In this document: positions 23,087-31,020 of the stretch, piece by piece
Position numbering within the stretch: the stretch's first letter is position 1
Layout of the letters: each line of letters opens with the position of its first letter
Source of the DNA: Amycolatopsis taiwanensis DSM 45107
GTDB lineage: Bacteria > Actinomycetota > Actinomycetes > Mycobacteriales > Pseudonocardiaceae
Length of the DNA stretch: 32,315 bases
NCBI RefSeq assembly: GCF_000519205.1
Contig: NZ_JAFB01000057.1
Span: forward strand, 1-32,315
Direction: 5' to 3'
Translations under genes and position numbers: made by a program
Notes under the pieces: generated by a model
Databases searched by the model: none
What the model saw: only the letters and a program-made list of their open reading frames with translations
What the model was told of the DNA's origin: nothing

Positions 23087-24300
23087 AATTCTTCGCCGAC
23101 AAGGACCGCTTCGGGCGGTATCCGGTGAGAATCCTTCGAACGCGGTTTGACCGCCAGCAAAGCACTGGCGATCAGGCACAACACCGCCCCCACCAAGAAC
23201 GGGGCGTACGGCGAACCCACCCACGTCGCGATGTGGCCGACGAGCGTGGCCGCGGCCGCGCCGCCCAGCCACCGGCAGAAGTTGTAGCCGGCGCTCGCGA
23301 CCGCTCGTGGCGCGTCGCTGATCGACATCGCGGTGCCGGTGAACAGGGTGTTGAGCAGACCGGAGACCAACCCCGAGACGATCACACCGGCGACCAGGAC
23401 CGGCTTGCTCGGCACCGCGAGCACCGCCATCAGCGCCGCGTATCCGAGCACGGACACGGCAGTCGCGTGCCGCTCACCGAGCCGGCCGGCGAGTTTCGGC
23501 GCGAGCACCACGCCGGCGACGGCCACGCACAGACCCCAGCCGCAGAAGATCAGCCCGACCGCGACCGCGCTCCAGTTCAGCACGAACGGGGTCCACGCCA
23601 GCACCGTGAAGAACGCGGCGGTGTAGAGCGCGGAACCGACGGACGTGCGCAGCAGCCCGGGGTGTGCGAGCGCCCGCAACGGATCGGTGAGCCGGATCTT
23701 CGGCCGTTTCTCGTGCGAGTCGCGGGCCAGGAAGATCGTGCACAGCAAGAGCGCGGCCGCCATCAGCACCGCAGTGCCGATGAACGGGCCACGCCACGAG
23801 ATGCTGCCCAGCAGCGCGCCGAGCAGCGGCCCCACCGCGAGACCGACGCCGAGCGCGGCCTCGTAGAGCAGGATCGCGCCGGCCTGGCCGCCGGTCGCGG
23901 CGCCGACGATCACCGACAGTGCGGTCGCGATGAAGAACGCGTTGCCAAGGCCCCATACCGCGCGCAGCGCGACGAGTTGCCCGATCGACCCCGCGGCCGC
24001 GCACAGCGCGGTGGCCACGACGATCAGTATCAGGCCGATGAGCACCGTGCGCTTCGAACCGAACCGCGCGCTCGCGGCGCCGGTGACCAGCATCGCCAGC
24101 ACCTGCACCCCGAGATAGGACGTGAACAGCAGCGTCACCTGAGACGGCGCCGCGTGCAGTCCGTCCGCGATGGACAGCAGGATCGGGTCGACGAGGCCGA
24201 TCCCCATGAACGCGATCACGGCCGCGAACGCGGTGATCCAGACCTGTTTGGGTTGGCCCTTGACCGCTTCCAACAGGCTCCCGTGTCGTTCAGCGCTCAC
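23083..24300 (-). CDS. MFS transporter, drug-efflux type
   Basis: A 405-residue major facilitator with about 12 helices. FMGIGLVDPILLSIADGLHA, FTSYLGVQVLAMLVTGAAS and the ASARFGSKRTVLIGL loop (motif A-like) suit the DHA1 drug/proton antiporter group, and GVGLAVGPLLGALLGSISWR is the motif C region of exporters. GTG 24300 is preceded by GGAGGAG located within the end of marR, with which it overlaps by 11 bp. The two genes form an operon, so the transporter probably exports a toxic compound sensed by MarR. The compound is unknown. It converges with the DoxX-like gene. Confidence 0.88.
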   Translation of the reverse strand: MSAERHGSLLEAVKGQPKQVWITAFAAVIAFMGIGLVDPILLSIADGLHAAPSQVTLLFTSYLGVQVLAMLVTGAASARFGSKRTVLIGLILIVVATALCAAAGSIGQLVALRAVWGLGNAFFIATALSVIVGAATGGQAGAILLYEAALGVGLAVGPLLGALLGSISWRGPFIGTAVLMAAALLLCTIFLARDSHEKRPKIRLTDPLRALAHPGLLRTSVGSALYTAAFFTVLAWTPFVLNWSAVAVGLIFCGWGLCVAVAGVVLAPKLAGRLGERHATAVSVLGYAALMAVLAVPSKPVLVAGVIVSGLVSGLLNTLFTGTAMSISDAPRAVASAGYNFCRWLGGAAAATLVGHIATWVGSPYAPFLVGAVLCLIASALLAVKPRSKDSHRIPPEAVLVGEEF

Positions 24301-24745
24301 CCTGCAACTCCTCCTTCTTCGCGGGATCGATGAGCTTCCGCAGCGCGGGCAACGCCGCCTGGATGGCCGCGCGTTCGGCGGGCTCCAACGCGATCAGCCG
24401 CTCCCGCAGGAACTCCTCACGCGTGAGCACCAGCTCGTTGACGTACTGGCGGCCCGTGTCGGTCGCGGTGATCAGCACCGCGCGCCGGTCCTCGGGGTCT
24501 CGTGCCCTGGTGACCAGGCCGAGCCGCTCGAGCCGGTCCACGAGTGCGGTCATCGACGACTGCCGAACCCCCTCGAACTCGGCAAGCGTGCTCATCCGGC
24601 GTGGACCGCTGAAGACCAGCTCACTGAGGACCGACCCCTGCGTCAGCGTCAGGCGATGCTGCGGCGTCAACCGGCGGACCAGGTAGTACAGCCGGAACAC
24701 GAGCGGTCGCAGCTCATGCGCGAGTTCACCTACTCCGACTTTCAC
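24290..24745 (-). CDS. MarR family transcriptional regulator
   Basis: A 151-residue MarR protein. The winged helix-turn-helix is clear: LTQGSVLSELVFSGPRRMST, LAEFEGVRQSSMTALVDRLE, and the wing GLVTRARDPEDRRAVLITAT. The start is GTG 24745 (MKVGVGELAHELRP). It precedes and overlaps the MFS exporter gene. Inverted repeats containing TTAGC/GCTAA lie right at its start (24744-24774), the usual place for MarR autoregulation. Phenolic or antibiotic-like ligands are usual for the family. Confidence 0.92.
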   Translation of the reverse strand: MKVGVGELAHELRPLVFRLYYLVRRLTPQHRLTLTQGSVLSELVFSGPRRMSTLAEFEGVRQSSMTALVDRLERLGLVTRARDPEDRRAVLITATDTGRQYVNELVLTREEFLRERLIALEPAERAAIQAALPALRKLIDPAKKEELQGER

Positions 24746-24774
24746 TTAGCTAGGCTAAGTTATTTTAGTTAGCC
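24744..24774 (-). promoter_or_regulatory. marR promoter with overlapping palindromic operator
   Basis: ACTTAGC-TAG-GCTAAGT (24744-24760) is a perfect palindrome with 7-bp arms that runs into the marR start codon. A second pair, GGCTAA (24753-24758) and TTAGCC (24769-24774), overlaps it. On the minus strand TAAAAT (24767-24762) is a good -10 box placed so that transcription would start about 10 bases before GTG 24745, giving a very short leader. The A/T-richness stands out from the surroundings. Confidence 0.6.
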
Positions 24775-24840
24775 TGTCGAAGTAATCGTGCTCACGCTTG
24801 GTCTGTTCGTGTCAGGCAGTGGCGTAACGGCTACGGATAG

Positions 24841-26427
24841 GTGCAGCATGCACGCGTGACTGAAGCCGAGCGTGTTCCCGTACCTGGCAGTGTCCGCGCC
24901 GAACTGACCGGTGCGGAGGTGGTCGGCCCGGTTGAGGCGACCACCACAGTGTCGGCGACAGTGGTTCTACGTCGCCGCAACGAGTTGGACGAAGCTCTGG
25001 TGACCGGCCCGGAAACCATTACCCCGCAACAACTCGCCGATCGTCATGGCGCGAGCGACGAGGATCTGCGGACGGTGCGCGAGGTGCTCAGGGCGGCCGG
25101 CCTGACGATCACGGACGTCCACCGGGGATCGCGCCGGGTGCTGGTCAGTGGTCCGGCGCCGGCGATGAGCGCGGCCTTCGGCACCGAGCTCACGATGGTC
25201 CGCAGCGCGGACCCGCTCGGTGGCACGATCGCGCATCGCGCGCGCAGCGGCGAACTGCGGGTCCCCGCCGCGCTGGCCGGCATCGTGGTCGCCGTGCTTG
25301 GTCTGGACCAGCGACCGCAGGCCCGCGCCCTGTTCCGGATGCACCGCAAGCCCGCCGCCGCGCAGTCGTTCACCCCGGACCAGCTCGGCCCCCTCTACGC
25401 CTTCCCGGCCGGGACGGACGGCAGCGGCCAGACGCTCGCGATCATCGAACTCGGCGGCGGGTTCAAACCGGCCGACCTCAGCACGTATTTCGCCGGCCTG
25501 AAGATCACGGCGCCCCAGGTCACCGCCGTCGGGGTCGACGGCGGCAAGAACGCCCCGACCGGGGACCCGAACTCGGCCGACGGCGAAGTGATGCTCGACA
25601 TCGAGGTCGCCGGGGCACTCGCCCCGGGAGCGACCCAGCTCGTCTACTTCGCCCCGAACAGCGACCAGGGCTTCCTCGACGCGGTCGCGACCGCCGTGCA
25701 CGCGACGCCGACCCCCACCGCGGTCAGCATCAGCTGGGGCCAGTCCGAAGACCAGTGGACCGCCCAGGCCCGCACCGCGATGGACCAGCTGTTCGCCGAC
25801 GCCGCGGCACTCGGTGTGACCATCTGCGCCGCCAGCGGCGACAGCGGCAGCACCGACGATCAGACCGACGGCAAGCAACACGTCGACTTCCCCGCCTCCA
25901 GCCCGCACGTTCTTGCCTGCGGCGGCACCAACCTGCGGGCCACCCCACCCACGACGATCGTGGCCGAAACGGTCTGGAACAACCCGAACGGCGGCGCGAC
26001 CGGCGGCGGCATCAGCGACGTCTTCGGTGTGCCGGCCTTCCAGGCCTCCGCCGGCGCACCGGCACGCGCCGGCGGCGGCACCGGCCGGGGCGTGCCCGAC
26101 GTGGCCGGCAACGCCGACCCCGCGACCGGCTACCAGGTCCTGGTCGACGGGCAATCGGCGGTGATCGGTGGCACCAGCGCGGTCGCACCGCTGTGGGCGG
26201 CCCTGATCTGCCGGCTCGCCCAGGCCGCCAAGCGCCGGCTGGGACTGGTCCACACCCAGCTCTACCAGGGCGTGCAGCCGGGCCGGCCGCAACCCGGATT
26301 CCACGACATCACCAGCGGCAACAACGGCGCCTACCAGGCCGGCCCCGGCTGGGATCCGTGCACCGGCCTCGGCACGCCCAACGGCACCGCCCTGTTGCAG
26401 GTGCTCACCGGCACGAAGAACCGATAG
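24841..26427 (+). CDS. S53 family (sedolisin/kumamolisin-type) serine-carboxyl peptidase
   Basis: A 528-residue acid endopeptidase precursor. Residues about 15-165 form the pro-kumamolisin activation domain (ITPQQLADRHGASDEDLRTV, LVSGPAPAMSAAFGTELTMV). The catalytic domain follows from about FTPDQLGPLYAFPAGTDGSG. The expected residues are present: Glu249 and Asp253 (DGEVMLDIEVAGALAP), oxyanion Asp334 (CAASGDSGS) and nucleophile Ser446 (GGTSAVAPLW). The calcium site is visible near the end (FHDITSGNNGAYQAGPGWDP). GTG 24841 is taken as the start; GTG 24856 is possible. No signal peptide is visible, unusual for a family that is normally exported. It is a single gene, divergent from marR. Confidence 0.9.
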   Translation: MQHARVTEAERVPVPGSVRAELTGAEVVGPVEATTTVSATVVLRRRNELDEALVTGPETITPQQLADRHGASDEDLRTVREVLRAAGLTITDVHRGSRRVLVSGPAPAMSAAFGTELTMVRSADPLGGTIAHRARSGELRVPAALAGIVVAVLGLDQRPQARALFRMHRKPAAAQSFTPDQLGPLYAFPAGTDGSGQTLAIIELGGGFKPADLSTYFAGLKITAPQVTAVGVDGGKNAPTGDPNSADGEVMLDIEVAGALAPGATQLVYFAPNSDQGFLDAVATAVHATPTPTAVSISWGQSEDQWTAQARTAMDQLFADAAALGVTICAASGDSGSTDDQTDGKQHVDFPASSPHVLACGGTNLRATPPTTIVAETVWNNPNGGATGGGISDVFGVPAFQASAGAPARAGGGTGRGVPDVAGNADPATGYQVLVDGQSAVIGGTSAVAPLWAALICRLAQAAKRRLGLVHTQLYQGVQPGRPQPGFHDITSGNNGAYQAGPGWDPCTGLGTPNGTALLQVLTGTKNR

Positions 26428-26446
26428 ACCGCAACGGAAAGCCATC

Positions 26447-26481
26447 GGCCCTGGCCGGCCCGGCCGACCCGGCGCCAGGCC
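26447..26481. terminator. GC-rich imperfect hairpin between convergent genes
   Basis: CCTGG and CCGG (26450-26458) can pair with CCGG and CCAGG (26469-26479), with a two-base bulge and a loop of about 10 bases. It lies between the ends of the S53 peptidase gene (26427) and the PPOX gene (26498). No U tract. It may terminate both. Confidence 0.35.
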
Positions 26482-26497
26482 AGGCCACGAACCGCCG

Positions 26498-26929
26498 TCA
26501 CCGGATCTTGGCGCCGTAGACGTGGTCGACCGTCATCGTCATGAGAACCCTGCGGTCGGACACCATCACCGAGCGGTACTCGTCCCAGTCCGGGTGCTCC
26601 CCCGCGGCCAGGCGGTAGTAGTCCACCAGCGCCTGCACCTCGGGACCATGCGGGTCGGTTCCGGGTCCGGTGAGGGTCACCGTGCCCTCCGCGGTGGCCC
26701 ACGCCCAGCCGTCGGGGCTGGTGACCTCCAGCGCCGCGCGCGGGTCGCGGCGCAGATTCGCCGTCTTGGCCCGGCCCTCGGTCATCGACACATAGATGAC
26801 ACCGGCCTCCTGGTCGTAGCAGGGCGTGACCGGGGAAAGCTGGGGGCGGCCGTCCGATTTGATCGTGGCCAGCACGCCGAGCCGGCTTTCCGCGAGCAAC
26901 CTGTACGGGTCGAAATCTGCGCCGGTCAC
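26498..26929 (-). CDS. PPOX-class (pyridoxamine 5'-phosphate oxidase fold) F420-dependent-type protein
   Basis: A 143-residue split-barrel protein of the class often annotated as PPOX class F420-dependent enzyme. The N-terminal LLAESRLGVLATIKSDGRPQ followed by LSPV is characteristic, as are YVSMTEGRAKTANLRRDPRA and the GTVTLTGPG strand. It probably binds F420, FMN or haem and acts in a redox reaction; the substrate is unknown. The frame is open to 26968, but GTG 26929 (MTGADFDPYRLLAE) is chosen because AGGAG lies 6 bases before it. Single gene, convergent with the peptidase. Confidence 0.85.
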   Translation of the reverse strand: MTGADFDPYRLLAESRLGVLATIKSDGRPQLSPVTPCYDQEAGVIYVSMTEGRAKTANLRRDPRAALEVTSPDGWAWATAEGTVTLTGPGTDPHGPEVQALVDYYRLAAGEHPDWDEYRSVMVSDRRVLMTMTVDHVYGAKIR

Positions 26930-26995
26930 GGCCACTCCTGGAGTCCGTTTGCAAAACTGCTCGATCATCGCAGCGTAGCCGTCCGCAGGGCCGGC

Positions 26996-27715
26996 TCAGT
27001 GGGACGGGGTTTCCTTGATCGTGGCCAGTGCTTGCTCGGCGCCGCGGGTCAGGACTTCCGCCAGCTTGCCGTCGTCGACCACCTCGCCGGGGTCGTAGGT
27101 GACGATCAGGACGATGTTCTGGTACCGCGCCGCGAGTTCCTCGGTGACGTGTTCGTTGAGATCGGGAACGCCGAAACGTTGTGGCTCCTGGAGGTATGCC
27201 TCGTCGGCACCCGCGACCGTCGTCGGCCGAACTTGCGCGCCACCGGCCGTGAGAGGCCCGCGCACATCGTCGGTCGTGGCGGGCAACGGGATGTGGCCGC
27301 GCCCCCGCACCGCTGCCACCGGATCGAGCCCGGCCGTGACGTTGATCTCCAGGCTCCGGCCCACTCCCGCCTGGTCATCCCACAGACCCCATTGACAATC
27401 CCGGGTCAGTCCCCAGTCCTGGTCTTGCTCGAGGCGGACCTGACCGGCCTTCGCACCGGGCACCGACTGCTGGACCTCCTCCGGGGAAAGCAGGTCGCAG
27501 CTGGCCGGCAATTCGGTGAATCCCGGCGGTGGTGCGGCATTCGCCTCAGGTCCGCCACCTGTGCCGTTGCCCAGCAGCCGCACGGCGACGAAGGCGCCCG
27601 CACCGAGCACGACCGCGACGATCACGCAGACAGCCACGATCAGGCCCGTCCTGCGCTTGGGACGGCCCAGCCCGGGTTGCTGACCGGGATACGACGGGTA
27701 CGCGGGCATACTCAC
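26996..27715 (-). CDS. Membrane-anchored DUF3558-like protein
   Basis: A 239-residue protein with a proline/glycine-rich cytoplasmic start (PAYPSYPGQQPGLGRPKRR), one transmembrane helix (GLIVAVCVIVAVVLGAGAFV, residues about 25-46) and an extracellular domain. The external part begins with CDLLSPEEVQQSVPGAKAGQ and has a second Cys in TRDCQWGLWD, the layout of DUF3558-type and similar actinobacterial surface domains. No enzymatic role is known. The frame extends upstream to 27844, but GTG 27715 is chosen, with AGGAGG about 10 bases before it; ATG 27709 is an alternative. It follows the monooxygenase gene by 178 bp on the same strand, with nothing else recognised between them. Confidence 0.75.
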   Translation of the reverse strand: MSMPAYPSYPGQQPGLGRPKRRTGLIVAVCVIVAVVLGAGAFVAVRLLGNGTGGGPEANAAPPPGFTELPASCDLLSPEEVQQSVPGAKAGQVRLEQDQDWGLTRDCQWGLWDDQAGVGRSLEINVTAGLDPVAAVRGRGHIPLPATTDDVRGPLTAGGAQVRPTTVAGADEAYLQEPQRFGVPDLNEHVTEELAARYQNIVLIVTYDPGEVVDDGKLAEVLTRGAEQALATIKETPSH

Positions 27716-27893
27716 GGTGTCGCTGCCTCCTGACTCACCAGCCTGCGACGCACCAGCGGCCGCGGTAGTTCCGCTCCCGTGCGTCCGATCAGGATGGCAA
27801 GTCTGGCAGAGGCCGCCCTCGGTTTCGCTGGTGGTTCGCTCCAATGCCGTGGCTGGGTTGAGGCAAAAGGAAACCCGCGGTGAGCCACCGGCT

Positions 27894-29711
27894 TCAGCAG
27901 CGGTGGTGCACTTCTTGCAGGCCGTACACGGGCGTCGGGATTCCCTCGTAGCGGGCCTTGAGCTGGAGCGCGAGGTAGAGGGAGTAGTGGCGGGACTGGT
28001 GCAGGTTCCCGCCGTGGAACCACAGCCCCTCCTGCTGCGTGGGTTTCCACATGTTGCGCTGCTCGCCCTCCCACGGTCCGGGGTCCTTCGTGGTCCCCGA
28101 GCCCAGGCCCCAGCATTTGCCGACCTTCTCCGCCATCTCCTGGCCGGCGAGGTCCGCGACCCAGCCGTTCATCGAGCCGTATCCGGTCGCGTAGACGACG
28201 AGGTCGGCCGCCAGTTCCGTGCCGTCTTCGAGCACCACGGCGGTGCGGGTCAGGTGGTCGACCTGGCCGCGGGCGAGCTTGATCCTGCCGTCGGCGACGA
28301 GTTCCGAAGCTCCGACGTCGATGTAATAGCCGGAGCCGCGGCGGAGGTACTTCAGGAACAGGCCCGAGCCGTCGTCGCCCCAGTCGTGCTGGAACCCCGC
28401 CGCTTCCAGCCGCGCGTAGAAGTCCGCGTCCCGTTCCCGGATCTTGTCGTAGATCGGGGTCTGGAACTCCGGCATGATCCGGTACGGGATCGACGCGAAG
28501 ATCATGTCGGCCTTCTCGGTGGTGATCCCGGCCCGCACCGCGCGTTCCGAATACAGGTCGCCCATGCCGAATTCCATCAGCGACTCCGACTTCACCACGT
28601 GCGTCGAGGACCGCTGCACCATGGTGACTTCAGCACCGTGTTCCCACAGCGCGGCGCAGATGTCGTGCGCGGAGTTGTTGGAGCCGATCACCACGGCCTT
28701 CTTGCCCGCGTAGGCGTCCGGGCCCGGATGCCGTGACGAGTGGTGTTGATCCCCTTCGAACACATCCATACCGGGGAAGTCCGGTGTGTTCGGTTTGCCC
28801 GACATACCGGTGGCGAACACCAGGTGGCGCGGCGTGAGGACGACCTCCTCACCGCCGCGGTCGACGGTCACCTGCCATTGCTTCGTCTCGTCGTCCCACG
28901 AGGCGGAGGTGACTTCGGCGCCCGTCCAGTACGGCACCTCCATCACGCGGGTGTACATCTCGAGCCAGTCGGCGATCTTGTCCTTGGGTGCGAACACCGG
29001 CCAGTTCTCAGGGAAGGGCAGGTACGGCAGGTGGTCGTACCAGACCGGGTCGTGCAGGCACAGGCTCTTGTACCGCTTGCGCCAGGAATCCCCCGCACGC
29101 TCGTTGCGTTCGACGACGAGGGATGGCACACCGAGTTGGCGGAGCCGCGCGCCGAGCGCGATGCCGCCCTGCCCGCCGCCGACGACCACGACGTAGGGCT
29201 GCCGCTCATAGCCCAACTGGGCCTCTTCCAGCTCCCGCTGCTCGGCCCAGGTCCGGCGATCTTCGACAACGCCGTGGTGGACGCCCTTGGGTCGCCGCTC
29301 GCCTTGTGACTCTTCGAAATCCTTGAGTTCACGCAGGCTCGTCAGCAGCGTCCAGGCGCCCTCGTCCGTGAGGCGAAGGTGCCCCTTCGCCCGGCCCGTC
29401 GCGGTCTCGAACTCGATCCACGCCTCGGTGATTCCGTCGGCCTCGGTCGGCGTTTCGGTGGTGCGGAAGCCCGTTGGGGCGGCGCTGTCGAGGCACGCGG
29501 TGAGCAGGTGCGCCACACCTTCCCGGCCCTCGACGGTCTTGATGTTCCAGGTGAACGCCACCAGGTCACGCCAGAAACTGTCGACCGCGAACAGCCCGGC
29601 GGCGGCCTGGATGTCGCGCGCCGCGAGTGCGGCTTCGAACCGCGCCAGCCAGGCGTCGACGCGTGCCTGAGGGGCCTCCATCGGCGTTGCCCGATCGATC
29701 GTCTGCGTCAT
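27894..29711 (-). CDS. Flavin-containing monooxygenase with N-terminal NTF2/SnoaL-like domain
   Basis: A 605-residue NAD(P)H- and FAD-dependent monooxygenase. Residues about 12-130 form an NTF2/SnoaL-like domain (WLARFEAALAARDIQAAAGL, TEGREGVAHLL region). The flavoprotein part has the FAD Rossmann motif VVVVGGGQGGIALGARL (178-183), the Baeyer-Villiger/FMO-type segment VFEGDQHHSSRH (about 317-328), a second, NADPH-type Rossmann motif AVVIGSNNSAHD (about 339-350) and VVYATGY near the end. It probably oxygenates a ketone or a heteroatom of an unknown substrate. ATG 29711 follows GGGAG. A 9-bp inverted repeat upstream (29738-29787) may be regulatory. This two-domain layout is known in actinobacteria. 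Confidence 0.87.
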   Translation of the reverse strand: MTQTIDRATPMEAPQARVDAWLARFEAALAARDIQAAAGLFAVDSFWRDLVAFTWNIKTVEGREGVAHLLTACLDSAAPTGFRTTETPTEADGITEAWIEFETATGRAKGHLRLTDEGAWTLLTSLRELKDFEESQGERRPKGVHHGVVEDRRTWAEQRELEEAQLGYERQPYVVVVGGGQGGIALGARLRQLGVPSLVVERNERAGDSWRKRYKSLCLHDPVWYDHLPYLPFPENWPVFAPKDKIADWLEMYTRVMEVPYWTGAEVTSASWDDETKQWQVTVDRGGEEVVLTPRHLVFATGMSGKPNTPDFPGMDVFEGDQHHSSRHPGPDAYAGKKAVVIGSNNSAHDICAALWEHGAEVTMVQRSSTHVVKSESLMEFGMGDLYSERAVRAGITTEKADMIFASIPYRIMPEFQTPIYDKIRERDADFYARLEAAGFQHDWGDDGSGLFLKYLRRGSGYYIDVGASELVADGRIKLARGQVDHLTRTAVVLEDGTELAADLVVYATGYGSMNGWVADLAGQEMAEKVGKCWGLGSGTTKDPGPWEGEQRNMWKPTQQEGLWFHGGNLHQSRHYSLYLALQLKARYEGIPTPVYGLQEVHHRC

Positions 29712-29737
29712 TGCAACTCCCTACCGTCCGCGTTCGA

Positions 29738-29787
29738 GGGCAACCCCCATCACACGTCGTGGAAGCGGGAATTGGCAAGGGTTGCCC
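29738..29787. promoter_or_regulatory. 9-bp inverted repeat upstream of the monooxygenase gene
   Basis: GGGCAACCC (29738-29746) and GGGTTGCCC (29779-29787) are perfect inverted arms separated by 32 bases. On the minus strand a TTGCCA/TGTGAT pair lies between them as a possible promoter for the monooxygenase. The arms could bind a regulator on both sides of it. Confidence 0.3.
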
Positions 29788-29864
29788 GACTCGTCGCCGG
29801 TACACGCTCATGACCAAACCGAGATTCAGGCGAACTCTCAGGCTGACGACGGTAGGTTTACCGA

Positions 29865-30239
29865 GTGCAGCCAACGAGCGGCGTGATGAGGAGCGGGGTG
29901 GCCTGCCTGGCAGCGGTCAGCCTGGGGATCATCGGGTTCGGCGTGGTAGTGGTGATCGCTCCACCGTCCGGTGACGCGCTGCTGTACCGCGCGGACGGGC
30001 TCGCGTCGATCGGACTCGGCTTCTTCGGTGGGCTGCTGGCCGTAATGCCGTTCCGGGGTCGCGAGCGGTGGGCGTGGTTCGCGCTGTGGTTCTATCCGGT
30101 GTTCTGGGTGGCGCATCTCGTCGGCCAGTTGCCGCCGGGAAAGGACCACATCCACCAGGTCGTCTTCATCGTGCTCTCGCTGGCCGGTCTGCTGGTTCCG
30201 GTCAGGGAGTTCTTCAGCACAGCCCGGACCCCTGCGTGA
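29865..30239 (+). CDS. Small integral membrane protein
   Basis: A 124-residue protein with four predicted helices (VACLAAVSLGIIGFGVVVVI, SIGLGFFGGLLAVMPF, WAWFALWFYPVFWVAHLVG, QVVFIVLSLAGLLVPV). I do not recognise a named family with confidence. The layout suggests a small uncharacterised actinobacterial membrane protein. The start is GTG 29865, where TAGGTTTACCGAGTG suggests a very short leader; ATG 29886 is an alternative. Divergent from the monooxygenase gene and possibly served by the same intergenic region. Confidence 0.65.
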   Translation: MQPTSGVMRSGVACLAAVSLGIIGFGVVVVIAPPSGDALLYRADGLASIGLGFFGGLLAVMPFRGRERWAWFALWFYPVFWVAHLVGQLPPGKDHIHQVVFIVLSLAGLLVPVREFFSTARTPA

Positions 30240-30390
30240 GCGCCCAGATAGCGCTGAAGCCCCGCAAGAACGCGATCCGGGCCGGACCCCACCGCCGCAG
30301 CACGCGGACCTTGATGATCCGTCGTTGCGTCCCCTACCCCAATCCCCATCAGCCGTCACCAACGTCACGACCCGCAACAGCTGGTGCCCA

Positions 30391-30406
30391 CGCGGCGTAG
30401 GCCGCG
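30391..30406. terminator. Short hairpin at the GNAT gene end
   Basis: CGCGGC-GTAG-GCCGCG forms a 6-bp stem with a 4-base loop, immediately beyond the GNAT stop codon (30409-30411) and 152 bp after the membrane protein gene. It may terminate either. The rest of 30240-30408 holds nothing I recognise. Confidence 0.35.
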
Positions 30407-30408
30407 CA

Positions 30409-30915
30409 CTACCTCTGGTCGTAACAGAGTTCGTAGCGCCGCAGGGGAATTCGCCGTCCGTCGGGGCCCGCCCAATCGGACAGGACCGTCTCAGTCTGAC
30501 GCCAACCCATCCGTTCATAGAGGGCTATCCCGGTCTTCAGGTGGTCAGCGACTTCCAAGACAAGATCGCGTCGACAGCGACCGGCCCACAGCACGGCTTG
30601 TTGGAGCAGTCGGGAGGCGACACCGCGCCCACGCGCGGAAGGCGACACGAACAGGCACCCTACTTCTGCGCGGCCATGCGAGTCAGTGACGCCGGCCCAC
30701 GCGCCACGGACGCGAGTGACCAGCAGATGGCCGGCAACACCCAGGTCGTCAGACGGACAGATCCATGCCCGGTACATCCCTGATGGGCTGAGCCAACGAG
30801 CGGGATCAACGGGCCAGTTCGAGGGGTAACCACCGGCCTCATGCACCTGAGCAAGCGTCTTGACGCACTCGGCGACATCGGTGTCATTCCGCTCGCGGAT
30901 GCCTGGGACAAGCAC
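30409..30915 (-). CDS. GNAT family N-acetyltransferase
   Basis: A 168-residue acetyltransferase. The acetyl-CoA binding motif A is VSPSARGRGVASRLLQQAV (RGRGVA matches the R/QxxGxG/A rule), and the following ALYERMGWRQTETV is motif B. A strand (LGVAGHLLVTRV) precedes them. Such proteins acetylate amines, antibiotics or protein N-termini; the substrate here is not apparent. The start is GTG 30915 (MLVPGIRERNDTDV), with ATG and GTG alternatives further in being less complete. It lies next to the decayed IS630 copy. The 105 bp between its start and the element end at 31021 holds no recognised gene. Confidence 0.85.
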   Translation of the reverse strand: MLVPGIRERNDTDVAECVKTLAQVHEAGGYPSNWPVDPARWLSPSGMYRAWICPSDDLGVAGHLLVTRVRGAWAGVTDSHGRAEVGCLFVSPSARGRGVASRLLQQAVLWAGRCRRDLVLEVADHLKTGIALYERMGWRQTETVLSDWAGPDGRRIPLRRYELCYDQR

Positions 30916-31020
30916 CGGCCCATTATGTCAGCCACCGCTTGGACCACGCGGCCGCGGCTCAGAGCACGAACCACCTCCACAGCAAACGGCAATTACCTTG
31001 CCAACCTTCTGTTTCTCAGC

